A stretch of DNA of 52,695 nucleotides from Holosporales bacterium (GTDB taxonomy: Bacteria; Pseudomonadota; Alphaproteobacteria; RUG11792): contig JAIRMJ010000032.1 of assembly GCA_031258785.1 (NCBI GenBank), forward strand, positions 1 to 52,695, in the 5' to 3' direction. Shown here in pieces: positions 38,823-48,091 of this stretch; the stretch's first letter is position 1; each line of letters starts with the position of its first letter. The notes below the pieces were generated by a model. The model saw only the letters and a program-made list of their open reading frames with translations, did no database searches and was not told where the DNA came from. A program made the position numbers and the translations under genes.

Positions 38823-40718
38823 TTGACTACAATCGAACTGAGGAATTCCTTCGGTGTTTTGAGATTGCGATTTTATCGGGTTGCAAGGTACATCAACATA
38901 ATGGTGTTTTGTATAGGCCTAGCAAATAGCGCTGAGATAGAGGGAGTGGCTAACTCTGAAATCTTGGAACTTATCAAATCTCAGATCTCGAATTGGAAAG
39001 ACTTCAGACCAGACTCAATCTCTGAAAAATTCAAGCTCAGAAAGGACACAGAAGCGATCAAGAAAGTACTGAATTCGTTTGGATATTTTGATTCTGAGGT
39101 GAAAGTGACCGTACAAAAAAACAAGGTTATTTTTAAGGTCGAATTGAGCGAAAGATACAAGTTTGACGATATAGCACTGAAATACACAGATCAAAAGGCA
39201 TATCACTCCGGACTGACGGTATCGCAGGTGTTTGATCTCATCAAGATTGAGCGGGGTTCGTATTGTGACACAAAGAACATATCTGATGGAGCAGATAAGA
39301 TCACGGATTTTTTCGAGGGACAGGGATTTGCGTTTGCAGAGGCTGAGAAACCTATTATCACCATCAACAAAGAAACAAAAAAAATAAAAGCTACATACTG
39401 TGTTAAGCTGAACGGTATGACAATTATCGATAAAACGGTGGTGCACATCAAATTCAAGAAGGATCCTGCCCTCCTCGAACAATTCATCAGAAACAGGATT
39501 CAATGGAAAGATGGGGATGTGTACAGTTTAGGCAAGATCAACGAGCTTAAGGACGACTTGCTGACAAGCGGAATTTTTGCAGGCATCGACGTATCGCTAT
39601 CTCCACCGGTTCCAGACAAATCCGACTCAAATCGGTGTCACACGATTGTGACAATTAATGTGGAGGAGGCACTACTCCGAGATATCTCTGCTGGTGTAAA
39701 GTACGGAAGTTCCGAAAAGATTGGTGTGTTGCTATCGTGGACACATTACAATGTCGATGGGCGTGGCTCTAAGTTTGGTGCGCTCGTTGATGTTGGGAAA
39801 AAGACGAAACTCTTTAAACTAAAGTACGATGTGTATGACATTTTCAGAAAAAAACAAAAATTGGCGAATCAGGCGCTTTATCTGCAAGAAGATGCAGATT
39901 CATACAAACTCTCCAAGATTGGGGCTGAGAGTATACTGTGGCAGAATTTTTCGCACGGATTCATGGTGGGAGCTGGATTGTGTTACGAGGTATCGAACAC
40001 GACCGACAAGCTAGTGGTCGAGGATATGACGGCTTCCACAACCACCCCGCCGACGACGACAAGTACTGAGGACGCCAGCTCTAGGAAGACGAAATTCAGG
40101 GCGCTTGGGCTACCGTTTGGATTGAGTTTCGATACAACTGACAGTTACCTCGATCCACAAAATGGACTGCGCTGTTCGCTCATGGTAACCCCTTATGTCG
40201 GTAACATGTCAAATATGACGAACGTCGTGGGCAGGGCTTCAGCATACGTACCAATCCGAAAGAATTCATTCCAGAACTACGTGGTCATCTCCGTGTATGG
40301 AAAAATCGGCACAATCATCAGGAACAAAAAAAGAAAAATCCCGAGAGATAAGTTCTTTTTCTCTGGTGGCAATAATTCAATTAGAGGGTACGGATACCAA
40401 AAGATAGGTCCAATTAACGACCAGAAAAAGCCATACGGTGGCGAATCCGTGTTTGAAATAGGCGTTGAACCACGAATCAGAATATCAGATACATTTGGTA
40501 TAGTCATCTTTTGCGAAGGAGGAAATGTGCGCTCCTCAAGCGCCCCGAACCCTTTCAAGCACCTCATGTTCGGATATGGATTCGGTATAAGATACTATGC
40601 CCCGCTTGGGCCAGTTCGTGTTGATCTCGCTTTTCCAACGCGTAAGAGAAAGACAAGCGAAGGCAAGCTGATCGATCCTCCGTATCACTTTTATATTAGC
40701 ATCGGGCAGGCTTTTTAG
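38823..40718 (+). CDS. TamA/BamA-like outer-membrane assembly protein (Omp85 family)
   Basis: Inserts proteins into the outer membrane. Likely a signal peptide (RYINIMVFCIGLANSA), three periplasmic POTRA-like modules (about 35-290: VKVTVQKNKVIFKVELS, GIFAGIDVSL) and a 16-strand barrel (about 290-631). The barrel has the family motif SIRGYGYQ and the ending GPVRVDLAFP, FYISIGQAF. Three POTRA and 631 residues fit TamA better than BamA, which has five. The start is uncertain: TTG at 38823, TTG at 38859 (after AGGAA) or ATG at 38901. A Thr-rich loop (TTTPPTTTSTE) lies in the barrel. No tamB follows. Confidence 0.85.
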   Translation: MTTIELRNSFGVLRLRFYRVARYINIMVFCIGLANSAEIEGVANSEILELIKSQISNWKDFRPDSISEKFKLRKDTEAIKKVLNSFGYFDSEVKVTVQKNKVIFKVELSERYKFDDIALKYTDQKAYHSGLTVSQVFDLIKIERGSYCDTKNISDGADKITDFFEGQGFAFAEAEKPIITINKETKKIKATYCVKLNGMTIIDKTVVHIKFKKDPALLEQFIRNRIQWKDGDVYSLGKINELKDDLLTSGIFAGIDVSLSPPVPDKSDSNRCHTIVTINVEEALLRDISAGVKYGSSEKIGVLLSWTHYNVDGRGSKFGALVDVGKKTKLFKLKYDVYDIFRKKQKLANQALYLQEDADSYKLSKIGAESILWQNFSHGFMVGAGLCYEVSNTTDKLVVEDMTASTTTPPTTTSTEDASSRKTKFRALGLPFGLSFDTTDSYLDPQNGLRCSLMVTPYVGNMSNMTNVVGRASAYVPIRKNSFQNYVVISVYGKIGTIIRNKKRKIPRDKFFFSGGNNSIRGYGYQKIGPINDQKKPYGGESVFEIGVEPRIRISDTFGIVIFCEGGNVRSSSAPNPFKHLMFGYGFGIRYYAPLGPVRVDLAFPTRKRKTSEGKLIDPPYHFYISIGQAF

Positions 40719-40933
40719 GGAAATTGCTATGTGCTAGCGCAGAAGTTCGTACATAAAACTCGCTGTAACCGCGACTACGATCACCTACACGGAGTTTTCA
40801 CACCTTTACGTCGGAAGCCTCCGCAGAAGCATCAACAGTTCCATTTTGCAATGTGCGTAATGACACAGAGCCCAATCCTGAATAGGTCGTGGATGTGTTC
40901 CAATCCGTTATGAGTTATATGGCGCTCATGATT

Positions 40934-41791
40934 TTAGCCGGCTGATCCTATAGTTATATTGGCGGCGATGGTAACGCTTGTTCCGGACATTCTGAGTGTG
41001 CCGCCAGGTTCAACACTAATTGGATGAGAGATAGTGTTGATACCACTCCCCACAGCCAATTGGAGCTCTCCTTTGTCAACGACAATGGGTGCCGATGGCA
41101 TTGCATTCTCTGACGCTATAGTTACCGTTGTCGCCGGTGCATCTCCAGCTGAATCACCTATTCGCAGACTGCCAGTGTTGTAGTGTTTCATATTGCTCGC
41201 CAAATCGACTTTGCCAACAATCCTCAACGTGCATGCATGATGGGCACTCAAAGTCTCCGATATTGTTTTATCATTTGCAAACGCGGTGTTACATGTGATA
41301 GCCGTACTCTCCGTATTTGTCAGCGTAATAGTGTTGGAGCTACCGTTGGCCGGCGCAAGCAACAAAATTACGTGACCAGTACTATTTTTTTCTCCCAAAG
41401 GCCAGAGATCTGAGCTGGCTTGCGCAACAGTGACCGATGAATCAATCATAATTGTACTATCCATAGACATTCCGCTGCTCATCAAATGATACTGAGCACT
41501 TTGCAAATCAACAAACTTAGGTATGTTTGGATGATCTGCCGTGAACCCATATACACCACCTTCAATGGTCGCTGTTCCTCCCGCAGCAGCTGATATTGTG
41601 CCGGTTCCGGTTATCGATCCTCTATTGTACAGTACCGTTCCATCATTTAATATCAGGGTTTCGTTTTCTTCTATGTGCAATGTTGCGTTTTCTTCAATAG
41701 TGCCGCCATTCGCAAATGTTGCGATACTGCTGGCAATAGTCGCGTTGTGAGCCAGGATTGCCACGAGCAACGATAATGAGATTATGTTCAT
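40934..41791 (-). CDS. Secreted repeat-rich protein, 285 aa, paralogue of upstream gene
   Basis: Unrecognised family. The signal peptide MNIISLSLLVAILAHNATIA is followed by an Asn/Gly/Thr/Ser-rich protein with short repeated beta-strand units (ENATLHIEENETLILNDGT, TGTGTISAAAGGTATIEGG), the style of beta-helix surface proteins. TVLYNRGSITGTGTI matches TVYNNGNITGSGKI in the 558-residue protein encoded just upstream, so the two are paralogues. It has two or three Cys in the middle and no autotransporter barrel. Likely surface exposed or released; the export route is unclear. Confidence 0.65.
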   Translation of the reverse strand: MNIISLSLLVAILAHNATIASSIATFANGGTIEENATLHIEENETLILNDGTVLYNRGSITGTGTISAAAGGTATIEGGVYGFTADHPNIPKFVDLQSAQYHLMSSGMSMDSTIMIDSSVTVAQASSDLWPLGEKNSTGHVILLLAPANGSSNTITLTNTESTAITCNTAFANDKTISETLSAHHACTLRIVGKVDLASNMKHYNTGSLRIGDSAGDAPATTVTIASENAMPSAPIVVDKGELQLAVGSGINTISHPISVEPGGTLRMSGTSVTIAANITIGSAG

Positions 41792-41838
41792 CTGTGCCTC
41801 CTTATGTTGTACATCTTTCAGTTTGAGTGATTCTGCGT

Positions 41839-43515
41839 TTAGGAACCGCCGAGTGTCAATATACCACCACTCTTTATCGTAATTGTTTCGTTGGCAGTGA
41901 AATTGCCGCCACTCTTGATCGTTGCCTTGCCGCCGCTATTTATGGTGGTTGCTCCATTAACCGTAAAAATACCTCCACTGTTAACTGTTGTTTCTCCACC
42001 GCTATTTATCGTAACAGGAGAGCTGCTGCTTCCAAAATTACAGGTACCGCTAATTGTTGCGAGAGCATCTACGGTAACAGCTTTGTTGGCATTAAGGGTG
42101 CCACCACTACTAACTGTTATGCCATTACCACCCACAGTAACAGCTCCATTAGTGGTACAGGTACCTGCATTGACAGTTACTTTTCCACCAGTGCCTATTG
42201 TAACTGCCTTAGAGGCTGCCCCGAGTGTGCACGTACCACTGGTTGTTAGGGTACTGTTTATTGTTGCTGTATCACTAGCTGCAAGAGTACCGCTGGTACT
42301 AACCGTTGTAGTTCCGCTATTTAGTGTGAGTGGAGCACCAGTACTAAAGGTGCATGCACCACCAATCGTTGTATTTGCGCTTATCGTAGTTGAAGCACCA
42401 CTGTTAAAATTACATGTGCCTCCAAGTGTTGTTGCACTATTTATCTCAACAGCTTTGTTGGCATTAAGGGTGCCACCACTACTAACTGTTATGCCATTAC
42501 CACCCACAGTAACAGCTCCATTAGTGGTACAGGTACCTGCATTGACAGTTACTCCTCCACCAGTGCCTATTGTAACTGCCTTAGAGGCTGCCCCAAGTGT
42601 GCACGTACCACTGGTTGTTAGGGTACTGTTTATTGTTGCTGTATCGCTAGCTGCAAGGGTGCCACCACTTGCAACTGTCGTGGCGCCAGCTATTTTGATG
42701 GGTGCATTAGCAGTGAGAGTGCTGGCACTTTCGACAGTTGTTTGCCTCGTTGTCACTTCTGATGTTCCACTAATAGTCACCGCTGACGTCCCAGTAACTG
42801 TCACAGCGGTCTGTGGCCACGCATTGGCACCATTAAAGTCCACGTTTGCACTGTTTATTTTGACGTTCCTCTCTAATAATCGACTTTGATCGCCGGTGAG
42901 TTTTATGTTGCAATCTTGAATTAACAAGTTGTGATATGTCCCTCCAATATTAGCGATATTTGCATTAATCGTCTTCAATGCATCTGTTTTGCCGCCTCCC
43001 TCAAGCGTTATGTAGTAATTCCCAGTTTCACAGCCGCAGTTTAAGCTAGAGGCATTAACGATGGTGAGCACGTCACTTGAAGTGAGAGCTGCGATGGTAT
43101 CCATGATATTAAGGCTTTGTTCAGTAGAAACGGTCATGTCTGATGTAATTACGTCGCTACCAATCTTACCAGACTGATTTATGGAATACACTGTCTTGCC
43201 ATTAAAATAGGCCGTTAAATCAGTAGGCTCTTGAGTCGGCAATTCAGTCCACCCATCACTTCTGATGATGTGTTTGTAGTTCTTGATAAAAGAACTACCA
43301 GATACTGGCTGAATCTTCCCTGATCCTGTGATGTTCCCATTGTTATACACAGTTTTCCCGGCGGCAACATTTATTACTCTCTGGGCACCAATAGCTAACT
43401 CACCAGTGACAGTTATGTATGTATCTTCGAGCGTCCCAGCATCCACATATGTTGTGCAATTTCCTGGAATTGCCACAATCACAGTGCTTAATAATGTTGG
43501 TAATATTTTATTCAT
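41839..43515 (-). CDS. Secreted Thr/Gly/Asn-rich repeat protein, 558 aa
   Basis: Unrecognised family. N-terminal signal MNKILPTLLSTVIVAIPG, a domain of about 200 residues, then from about residue 240 a continuous array of short units such as ATTVASGGTLAASDT and GTCNFNSGASTTISANT. These units of about 17-20 residues suggest a right-handed beta-helix. Cys recurs in GTCT/GTCN. Two blocks of about 70 residues (287-356 and 411-480) are nearly identical. It ends GGILTLGGS without a barrel or anchor domain. Promoter-like TATAAT boxes lie upstream. It may be an autotransporter passenger without its barrel or a secreted adhesin. Confidence 0.7.
   Translation of the reverse strand: MNKILPTLLSTVIVAIPGNCTTYVDAGTLEDTYITVTGELAIGAQRVINVAAGKTVYNNGNITGSGKIQPVSGSSFIKNYKHIIRSDGWTELPTQEPTDLTAYFNGKTVYSINQSGKIGSDVITSDMTVSTEQSLNIMDTIAALTSSDVLTIVNASSLNCGCETGNYYITLEGGGKTDALKTINANIANIGGTYHNLLIQDCNIKLTGDQSRLLERNVKINSANVDFNGANAWPQTAVTVTGTSAVTISGTSEVTTRQTTVESASTLTANAPIKIAGATTVASGGTLAASDTATINSTLTTSGTCTLGAASKAVTIGTGGGVTVNAGTCTTNGAVTVGGNGITVSSGGTLNANKAVEINSATTLGGTCNFNSGASTTISANTTIGGACTFSTGAPLTLNSGTTTVSTSGTLAASDTATINSTLTTSGTCTLGAASKAVTIGTGGKVTVNAGTCTTNGAVTVGGNGITVSSGGTLNANKAVTVDALATISGTCNFGSSSSPVTINSGGETTVNSGGIFTVNGATTINSGGKATIKSGGNFTANETITIKSGGILTLGGS
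42076..42285. repeat. 210-base direct repeat, copy 1
   Basis: Nearly identical to 42448-42657 with an offset of exactly 372 bases (124 codons). Only about four positions differ, and just one residue changes (Gly to Lys). It lies in frame inside the 558-residue protein gene, pointing to a recent duplication or gene conversion. Confidence 0.9.
42448..42657. repeat. 210-base direct repeat, copy 2
   Basis: Partner of 42076-42285. The intervening 162 bases are a diverged copy of the same short repeat units. Confidence 0.9.
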
Positions 43516-43974
43516 TTACACTCTCACTAGTTAAAAATTTGCCTATTATAATTATATTCATAAAAGTATGAATATTTAGTAAACTAACAGCGAATTTTAT
43601 TTATGGTTAATTGTAGTTTATTTTTGATTAAATTAGGCTATACTCTGTTTTAGCAAAAATACAAAACTTTAATTAAAAACCACAATACCCCTGCATATGT
43701 TATAACGCAGAAACAAAATTATCCAGGATTTATAAGAAAATACCTCGGTCCTACTGCAACACTAAACCAACCATTAATGTCCCCATCTTTGTTCAAGTTT
43801 GATACCTCACATTAGGATGTGATTTGTCAGCAACAAAACTCTTGATATCGCCGAAAAGATAAACTATCATTGCCGCCAAATATACAACGCGGATGTTTTG
43901 GACCTAGGGCGTCATAAAAAAAACTGGCAGGTGACCATCGGTTTCTGGACGGAACGAAGTTTTGGAGGTTAAAA
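43516..43974. other. AT-rich divergent intergenic region
   Basis: A 459-base gap between two divergent secreted-protein genes, visibly richer in A and T than the rest, especially 43530-43800. On the minus side two overlapping TATAAT boxes (43545-43556) precede the 558-residue gene, without a good -35. On the plus side only a strong ribosome site TTGGAGG near 43965 is clear. No RNA gene recognised. Confidence 0.5.
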
Positions 43975-45789
43975 ATGAAGATAGCAAGAATTTTGATGTT
44001 GGCGACTGCGGCAGCAGAAGCATCGACAGCAGATCTAATCCATGAACAAAATATGGTGAAATATCCGTGGGGAATAAGCCCATACACAGAAGTTAGTAGA
44101 TCTGAAGACACTTCCTCAAATAACTTTGAATGGCCTATGAGTCCATATCTAATTCCGAGCTGTACGAGCGCATCGGCTAGTACCTCTAATAACGGAGACT
44201 ACTCCTTTGATCTCGAGTACGAACAAATCACAGGACTGGAGCTGGATGGGTCGCAGATCCCGACAAGTACATCCAACAGTACCAGCTGCCGCGGAGACAT
44301 ACACAAACCTTTGTCCAAGGAAAAGAGGCATCACGCCAAGGTGGGTGATAATCGTGGAACACGACACAAAAGAAAAAGGAACAAACACAATGTTCTAAAA
44401 CACGATGCTCTATTAAAATACGGTCTTAAAATAAATGATTGTTATGTTGATTGTTATGGAGAAGATACTGACGTTCTTATAACACGACTAAGAAATAAAT
44501 CGGAAGGAGAACCGGGTGATCTCACGGAGAACAAGTGTGGGAATAGCGGCTCCAAGTCTGGAAATACGCACAAGAGATGTAGGACAGAAGAGGAGGACAC
44601 TGATAACTGTTCAACTGCACATAACACATACGGAGAAAAAGAAAAGAACAAAGATAAAATAGTCGACGAGGATCCAATAGACCTGGATGATCTAACCTTT
44701 CTTGATGGGGATGAACAAGAAGGCGATGGTAATTCGAAAAAGACAGAACAAGCGGCAGGAATCGGTGAAGAGTCCTTTCTGAGAGATACCTGCTCATCAG
44801 AAAAAGCTCCCACGAAGAAAAAGAGAAACTTGAAAAAGCAAGAAAAGAAAAAGCCTAAGCAAGGATCAGACATTAAAGATCAAACGGAACTAAGAAATGA
44901 TACTTCTTCAGTTAAACAAAAACAACGAAAGCCACGGAAACGAGCCTACAAACATCTGACGTTACAGAGCATAGCCAGCGGAAAAACCATTATAAATCCA
45001 ACAAGAGCTCTCTACTATCTTGTAGCTAAGCCAAACGCAACGCTAAACGACTTAGTTCAAGAGCGAATCTCTCTCGTCGATATGACTGAGGTATTCGAAC
45101 TTATATGTGTCCAGCCGCGACAAAAAGTACATCTACATTTAAGCCAACTCGGTGATCGAGGGGCAATTCTTAAGAAAATACTAAATAACATCGTGAAGGT
45201 CTGCATTAATTTCCATGCCTCACAGAAATACAAATCTGGCTACAAAGCCGATTGGAGACGTGTATTCATACTACAAACGGCAGAGATAAAAGATATGGCG
45301 AATAACTGTATCGAACTATATACAACTAAAGACAAAGGAAAAATAGTGGCGCTACTAGTTGAAAGACAGATCAAGGCGATATACTGTAAACTGGCTAAGT
45401 TAATCAGCTCTCTAAATCAACTATACCATGAAAGAGACTGTGTTGCCGGAGAGCAACATATATCATTTCTTCCTTCGCTCTTGTCTATGGAAAGCCGGTG
45501 CGATGACTTACCTGATTTCTACGGCAAGCAAGAGTCAATAAAAACTACGATGGATGAACTAAGCACATGGGCAAAGGCCATGGATGAAAATATTAAGCAT
45601 CTTGAACTACTATTTGAAAAAGCCGAAACACCTATGGCTAGCGGCCACGAAGCTCTACAAGAATTAAAAGGTATATTGGATTCGGCATGTGGACAAGCAT
45701 CAAAGCTCGAGCAACTCTACGAGGAAATTAAGAAAAGTAAAACAGGCCTGACTCGGGCAAAAGTTATACAAGACTACTTAACAACCTAA
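43975..45789 (+). CDS. Secreted 604-aa protein with basic nuclear-localisation-like clusters; effector candidate
   Basis: No family recognised. The ATG follows TTGGAGG. Residues 1-19 look like a signal peptide (MKIARILMLATAAAEASTA). Residues 20-110 are Ser/Thr/Asn-rich. Basic clusters occur at 130-138 (RHKRKRNKH), 281-295 (KKKRNLKKQEKKKPK) and 315-326 (KQKQRKPRKRAY). An acidic stretch rich in Asp/Glu lies at 205-250. Residues 330-604 look helical, with coiled-coil-like segments (ASKLEQLYEEIKKSK). This mix is seen in nucleus-directed effectors of intracellular bacteria, which is inference only. A hairpin follows the stop. Confidence 0.7.
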   Translation: MKIARILMLATAAAEASTADLIHEQNMVKYPWGISPYTEVSRSEDTSSNNFEWPMSPYLIPSCTSASASTSNNGDYSFDLEYEQITGLELDGSQIPTSTSNSTSCRGDIHKPLSKEKRHHAKVGDNRGTRHKRKRNKHNVLKHDALLKYGLKINDCYVDCYGEDTDVLITRLRNKSEGEPGDLTENKCGNSGSKSGNTHKRCRTEEEDTDNCSTAHNTYGEKEKNKDKIVDEDPIDLDDLTFLDGDEQEGDGNSKKTEQAAGIGEESFLRDTCSSEKAPTKKKRNLKKQEKKKPKQGSDIKDQTELRNDTSSVKQKQRKPRKRAYKHLTLQSIASGKTIINPTRALYYLVAKPNATLNDLVQERISLVDMTEVFELICVQPRQKVHLHLSQLGDRGAILKKILNNIVKVCINFHASQKYKSGYKADWRRVFILQTAEIKDMANNCIELYTTKDKGKIVALLVERQIKAIYCKLAKLISSLNQLYHERDCVAGEQHISFLPSLLSMESRCDDLPDFYGKQESIKTTMDELSTWAKAMDENIKHLELLFEKAETPMASGHEALQELKGILDSACGQASKLEQLYEEIKKSKTGLTRAKVIQDYLTT

Positions 45790-45808
45790 GACAAAATCTG
45801 GTTTTGTC
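45790..45808 (+). terminator. Hairpin after the 604-aa gene
   Basis: GACAAAA-TCTGG-TTTTGTC, a perfect 7-base-pair stem with a 5-base loop starting directly after the stop codon, followed by a second small repeat CTTG-AAAAT-CAAG. The stem is AT-rich with no T-run after it, so it may stabilise the 3' end rather than terminate. Confidence 0.4.
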
Positions 45809-45967
45809 AGCTTGAAAATCAAGCAAGCAATGAAGAATCTGGAACAACTGGCGGACTCTGGCGAGTAGGAGAGTTATTTTAGAAAGCAATAAAAAGGTCT
45901 CTAACGGGAGTCATCATGTGCTAAGTGTCTGGGATCACTAGCCTCCCACAGTCGATAGGAAAATCCA

Positions 45968-45997
45968 TTGCCTCGATGCTTTGAAAGATAGTAGAAT
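45968..45997 (+). promoter_or_regulatory. Possible recA promoter
   Basis: TTGCCT (45968-45973), 18 bases, TAGAAT (45992-45997). Transcription would begin near 46004, which leaves room for a leader only if recA starts at the ATG at 46043. No SOS-box repeat of the alphaproteobacterial GTTC-N7-GTTC type is seen nearby. Confidence 0.35.
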
Positions 45998-46042
45998 CGA
46001 CAGCAGTTGGCGAGAAAAGTTTTAGTAAATAAGACAGGCAAG

Positions 46043-47095
46043 ATGGACACAGACAAGAATAAGGCGCTGAGCGCGGCACTTCAGCAGATAGAGAAAATAT
46101 TTGGACGTGGCTCCGTGATGAAACTTGGACAACGTGAGGTGATAGAAGTTGAATCTATATCGACTGGGTCAATAGGCCTCGATATAGCGTTAGGGATTAA
46201 CGGATTCCCCAAGGGCAGGATAATAGAGGTGTACGGCCCTGAATCCTCTGGAAAGACGACCCTAACACTCCACGTTATTGCGAATGCGCAGAAGGCAGGT
46301 GGGAACTGCGCATTCATAGACGCAGAGCACGCACTTGATCCTGTATATGCTAGAAAGTTGCACATAGACATAGACAACTTGATAATCTCTCAGCCAGATA
46401 CTGGGGAGCAAGCCCTCGAGATCGCTGATACTCTGGTCCGGAGCGGAGCAGTCGATGTCCTCGTCATCGACAGCGTAGCTGCACTCGTCCCGAAGGCTGA
46501 ACTAGAAGGCGATATGGGCGACTCACATATGGGGCTCCAAGCAAGACTTATGAGTCAGGCGCTCAGGAAGCTCACAGGTTCCATATCCAGGACAAACTGC
46601 ATGGTCATATTCATTAACCAAATTCGCCAGAAAATAGGTGTCATGTTCGGCAATCCTGAGACCACGACCGGCGGGAACGCTCTCAAGTTCTACGCTTCGG
46701 TTAGATTGGACATCAGACGGATAGGCTCGATCAAGGACAAGGAAGAGATGCTTGGTAATCAAACAAGAGTCAAGGTCGTGAAAAACAAACTGGCGCCACC
46801 GTTCAGAATAGTCGAGTTTGATATAATGTATGGGGAAGGCATCTCAAAGACAGGGGAGCTTATCGATCTTGGAGTAAGAGCTGGCATCGTAGAGAAGGCT
46901 GGGTCATGGTATTCATACAAGAGTGAGAAGCTCGGGCAAGGAAAAGAGGCAGCCCGTACGTACCTAAAGACTCACCCTGGAATTGCAGACGAGATTGAAG
47001 CGGCGATCAAGTCCAATGCTGGGACGTTCGCTGACACCTTGATTGGAGACGATATTGAAGACAAACCTGGCGCTGAAGACGCTGAAGAAGAATAA
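46043..47095 (+). CDS. recA: Recombinase RecA
   Basis: Strand-exchange protein and SOS co-protease. The frame extends back to a TTG at 46007, but the ATG at 46043 ([18 protein letters not shown]) aligns with the usual start and gives 350 residues. Walker A GPESSGKT is at 65-72, [18 protein letters not shown] further on, [20 protein letters not shown] in the L2 region, and an acidic C-terminus. Complete. The lpxI frame follows closely, with its longest form overlapping the recA end. Confidence 0.96.
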   Translation: MDTDKNKALSAALQQIEKIFGRGSVMKLGQREVIEVESISTGSIGLDIALGINGFPKGRIIEVYGPESSGKTTLTLHVIANAQKAGGNCAFIDAEHALDPVYARKLHIDIDNLIISQPDTGEQALEIADTLVRSGAVDVLVIDSVAALVPKAELEGDMGDSHMGLQARLMSQALRKLTGSISRTNCMVIFINQIRQKIGVMFGNPETTTGGNALKFYASVRLDIRRIGSIKDKEEMLGNQTRVKVVKNKLAPPFRIVEFDIMYGEGISKTGELIDLGVRAGIVEKAGSWYSYKSEKLGQGKEAARTYLKTHPGIADEIEAAIKSNAGTFADTLIGDDIEDKPGAEDAEEE

Positions 47096-47108
47096 AAGCG
47101 ACAGCTCT

Positions 47109-47927
47109 TTGATTCCAGATGACGGCGGTGCCGCTGGCACGATAGCCGTTGTTGCTGGCAGCGGAGATCTTCCCGCACGTGTGATTCACCAACTTGAAAA
47201 CATTCGGCAGCCATATATCGTAGTCTCCATTGCTGGAGACGGTCCGCCAGAATATCCGACATTTGGAGTCGGAGAAGTAGGAGCGATGTTAGAACACATC
47301 AGATCTAACCACGCAAGGAAAGTGCTGTTCTGTGGCTCGATCAAGAGGCCCAGTATGTTTTCGTTACATCTGGATACAATGGGAAAGGACTGGCTCAAAT
47401 CCCTGGGAGTACGTGCCTTTTTGGGTGACGATGCCCTATTAAAAGGGATAAGGAAGCTACTAGAGCGTGAGGGACTCTGTGTAATAAGCCCCCAATCAAT
47501 CGTTGGGACGCTACTTACGCCGTCCGGCATCTTGACCAAAACACTCCCATGCGAGGCGGATCTCAAGGACATAGCGAGAGGAATCTTCGTCCTAAACGCG
47601 CTATCTAAAGCGGATGTCGGCCAGGCCGTAGTCGTGCAGGAGGGCGTCGTCCTAGGTATAGAGGCCGCAGAGGGAACGAAACGCCTAATAGAACGTGTGC
47701 TGGATCTGAAGATATCTCCCAAGCGCGGAGGAGTACTCGTCAAGACGTCGAAAATTAACCAGGACCAACTCATGGACATCCCAACTATAGGAAAAAATAC
47801 CATCATGGAGGCAGACCACGCAAAACTGTCTGGAGTAGCCCTAGGCGCCTCAGTTTCGCAGATAATAGACTACGAAGGCACTATCTCGCTCGCAGATGAG
47901 AAGGGACTCTTCGTTATAGGAATCTGA
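47109..47927 (+). CDS. lpxI: UDP-2,3-diacylglucosamine pyrophosphatase LpxI (DUF1009)
   Basis: Cleaves UDP-2,3-diacylglucosamine to lipid X in the alphaproteobacterial version of lipid A synthesis, replacing LpxH. Diagnostic segments are IAVVAGSGDLPARVI near the start, FCGSIKRPSMFSL, FLGDDALLKGIRKLLEREG, GQAVVVQEGVVLGIEAAEGT and LVKTSKINQDQLMDIPTIG. The frame is open from a TTG at 47043 inside recA; the TTG at 47109 gives 272 residues and avoids the overlap. No clear ribosome site for either, so the start is uncertain. Confidence 0.88.
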   Translation: MIPDDGGAAGTIAVVAGSGDLPARVIHQLENIRQPYIVVSIAGDGPPEYPTFGVGEVGAMLEHIRSNHARKVLFCGSIKRPSMFSLHLDTMGKDWLKSLGVRAFLGDDALLKGIRKLLEREGLCVISPQSIVGTLLTPSGILTKTLPCEADLKDIARGIFVLNALSKADVGQAVVVQEGVVLGIEAAEGTKRLIERVLDLKISPKRGGVLVKTSKINQDQLMDIPTIGKNTIMEADHAKLSGVALGASVSQIIDYEGTISLADEKGLFVIGI

Positions 47928-48027
47928 TCTCAAGCGGTCTCTTTATGAGTACGATCCGGTATGGTAGATACAAATAATTACAAAAGCCCCCTTGAAACTT
48001 ACTTAGAAATAACGCGCGACCAGGACT

Positions 48028-48055
48028 TTGCACCAGTCGGAAAATATGATAGTCT
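48028..48055 (+). promoter_or_regulatory. Possible promoter of the Cys/His-rich gene
   Basis: TTGCAC (48028-48033), 16 bases, TAGTCT (48050-48055), shortly before the two ribosome sites at 48063 and 48079. Partial consensus match. Confidence 0.3.
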
Positions 48056-48078
48056 GAAAGATAGGAGGCGATATGTGG

Positions 48079-48088
48079 GGAGGTGATC
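48079..48088 (+). promoter_or_regulatory. Unusually long ribosome binding site
   Basis: GGAGGTGATC is fully complementary to the 3' end of bacterial 16S rRNA over ten bases. Its core stands eight bases before the ATG at 48092 and decides that start over the GTG at 48083, which lies inside it. Confidence 0.7.
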
Positions 48089-48091
48089 TTT

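Noticed and set aside
40719-40933. 60-codon plus-strand frame after the TamA-like gene
   Set aside because: No ribosome site or homology; the region appears non-coding.
42076-42657. CRISPR array
   Set aside because: The repeated units are coding, in frame and joined without unique spacers.
41891-42889. 332-codon plus-strand frame opposite the repeat protein gene
   Set aside because: The repeat structure keeps the opposite frame open; it lacks a signal peptide or start signal, and composition (Val/Pro/Leu) mirrors the Thr/Gly/Asn repeats.
45900-46006. SOS box before recA
   Set aside because: No GTTC or GAAC pair with the expected spacing was found.
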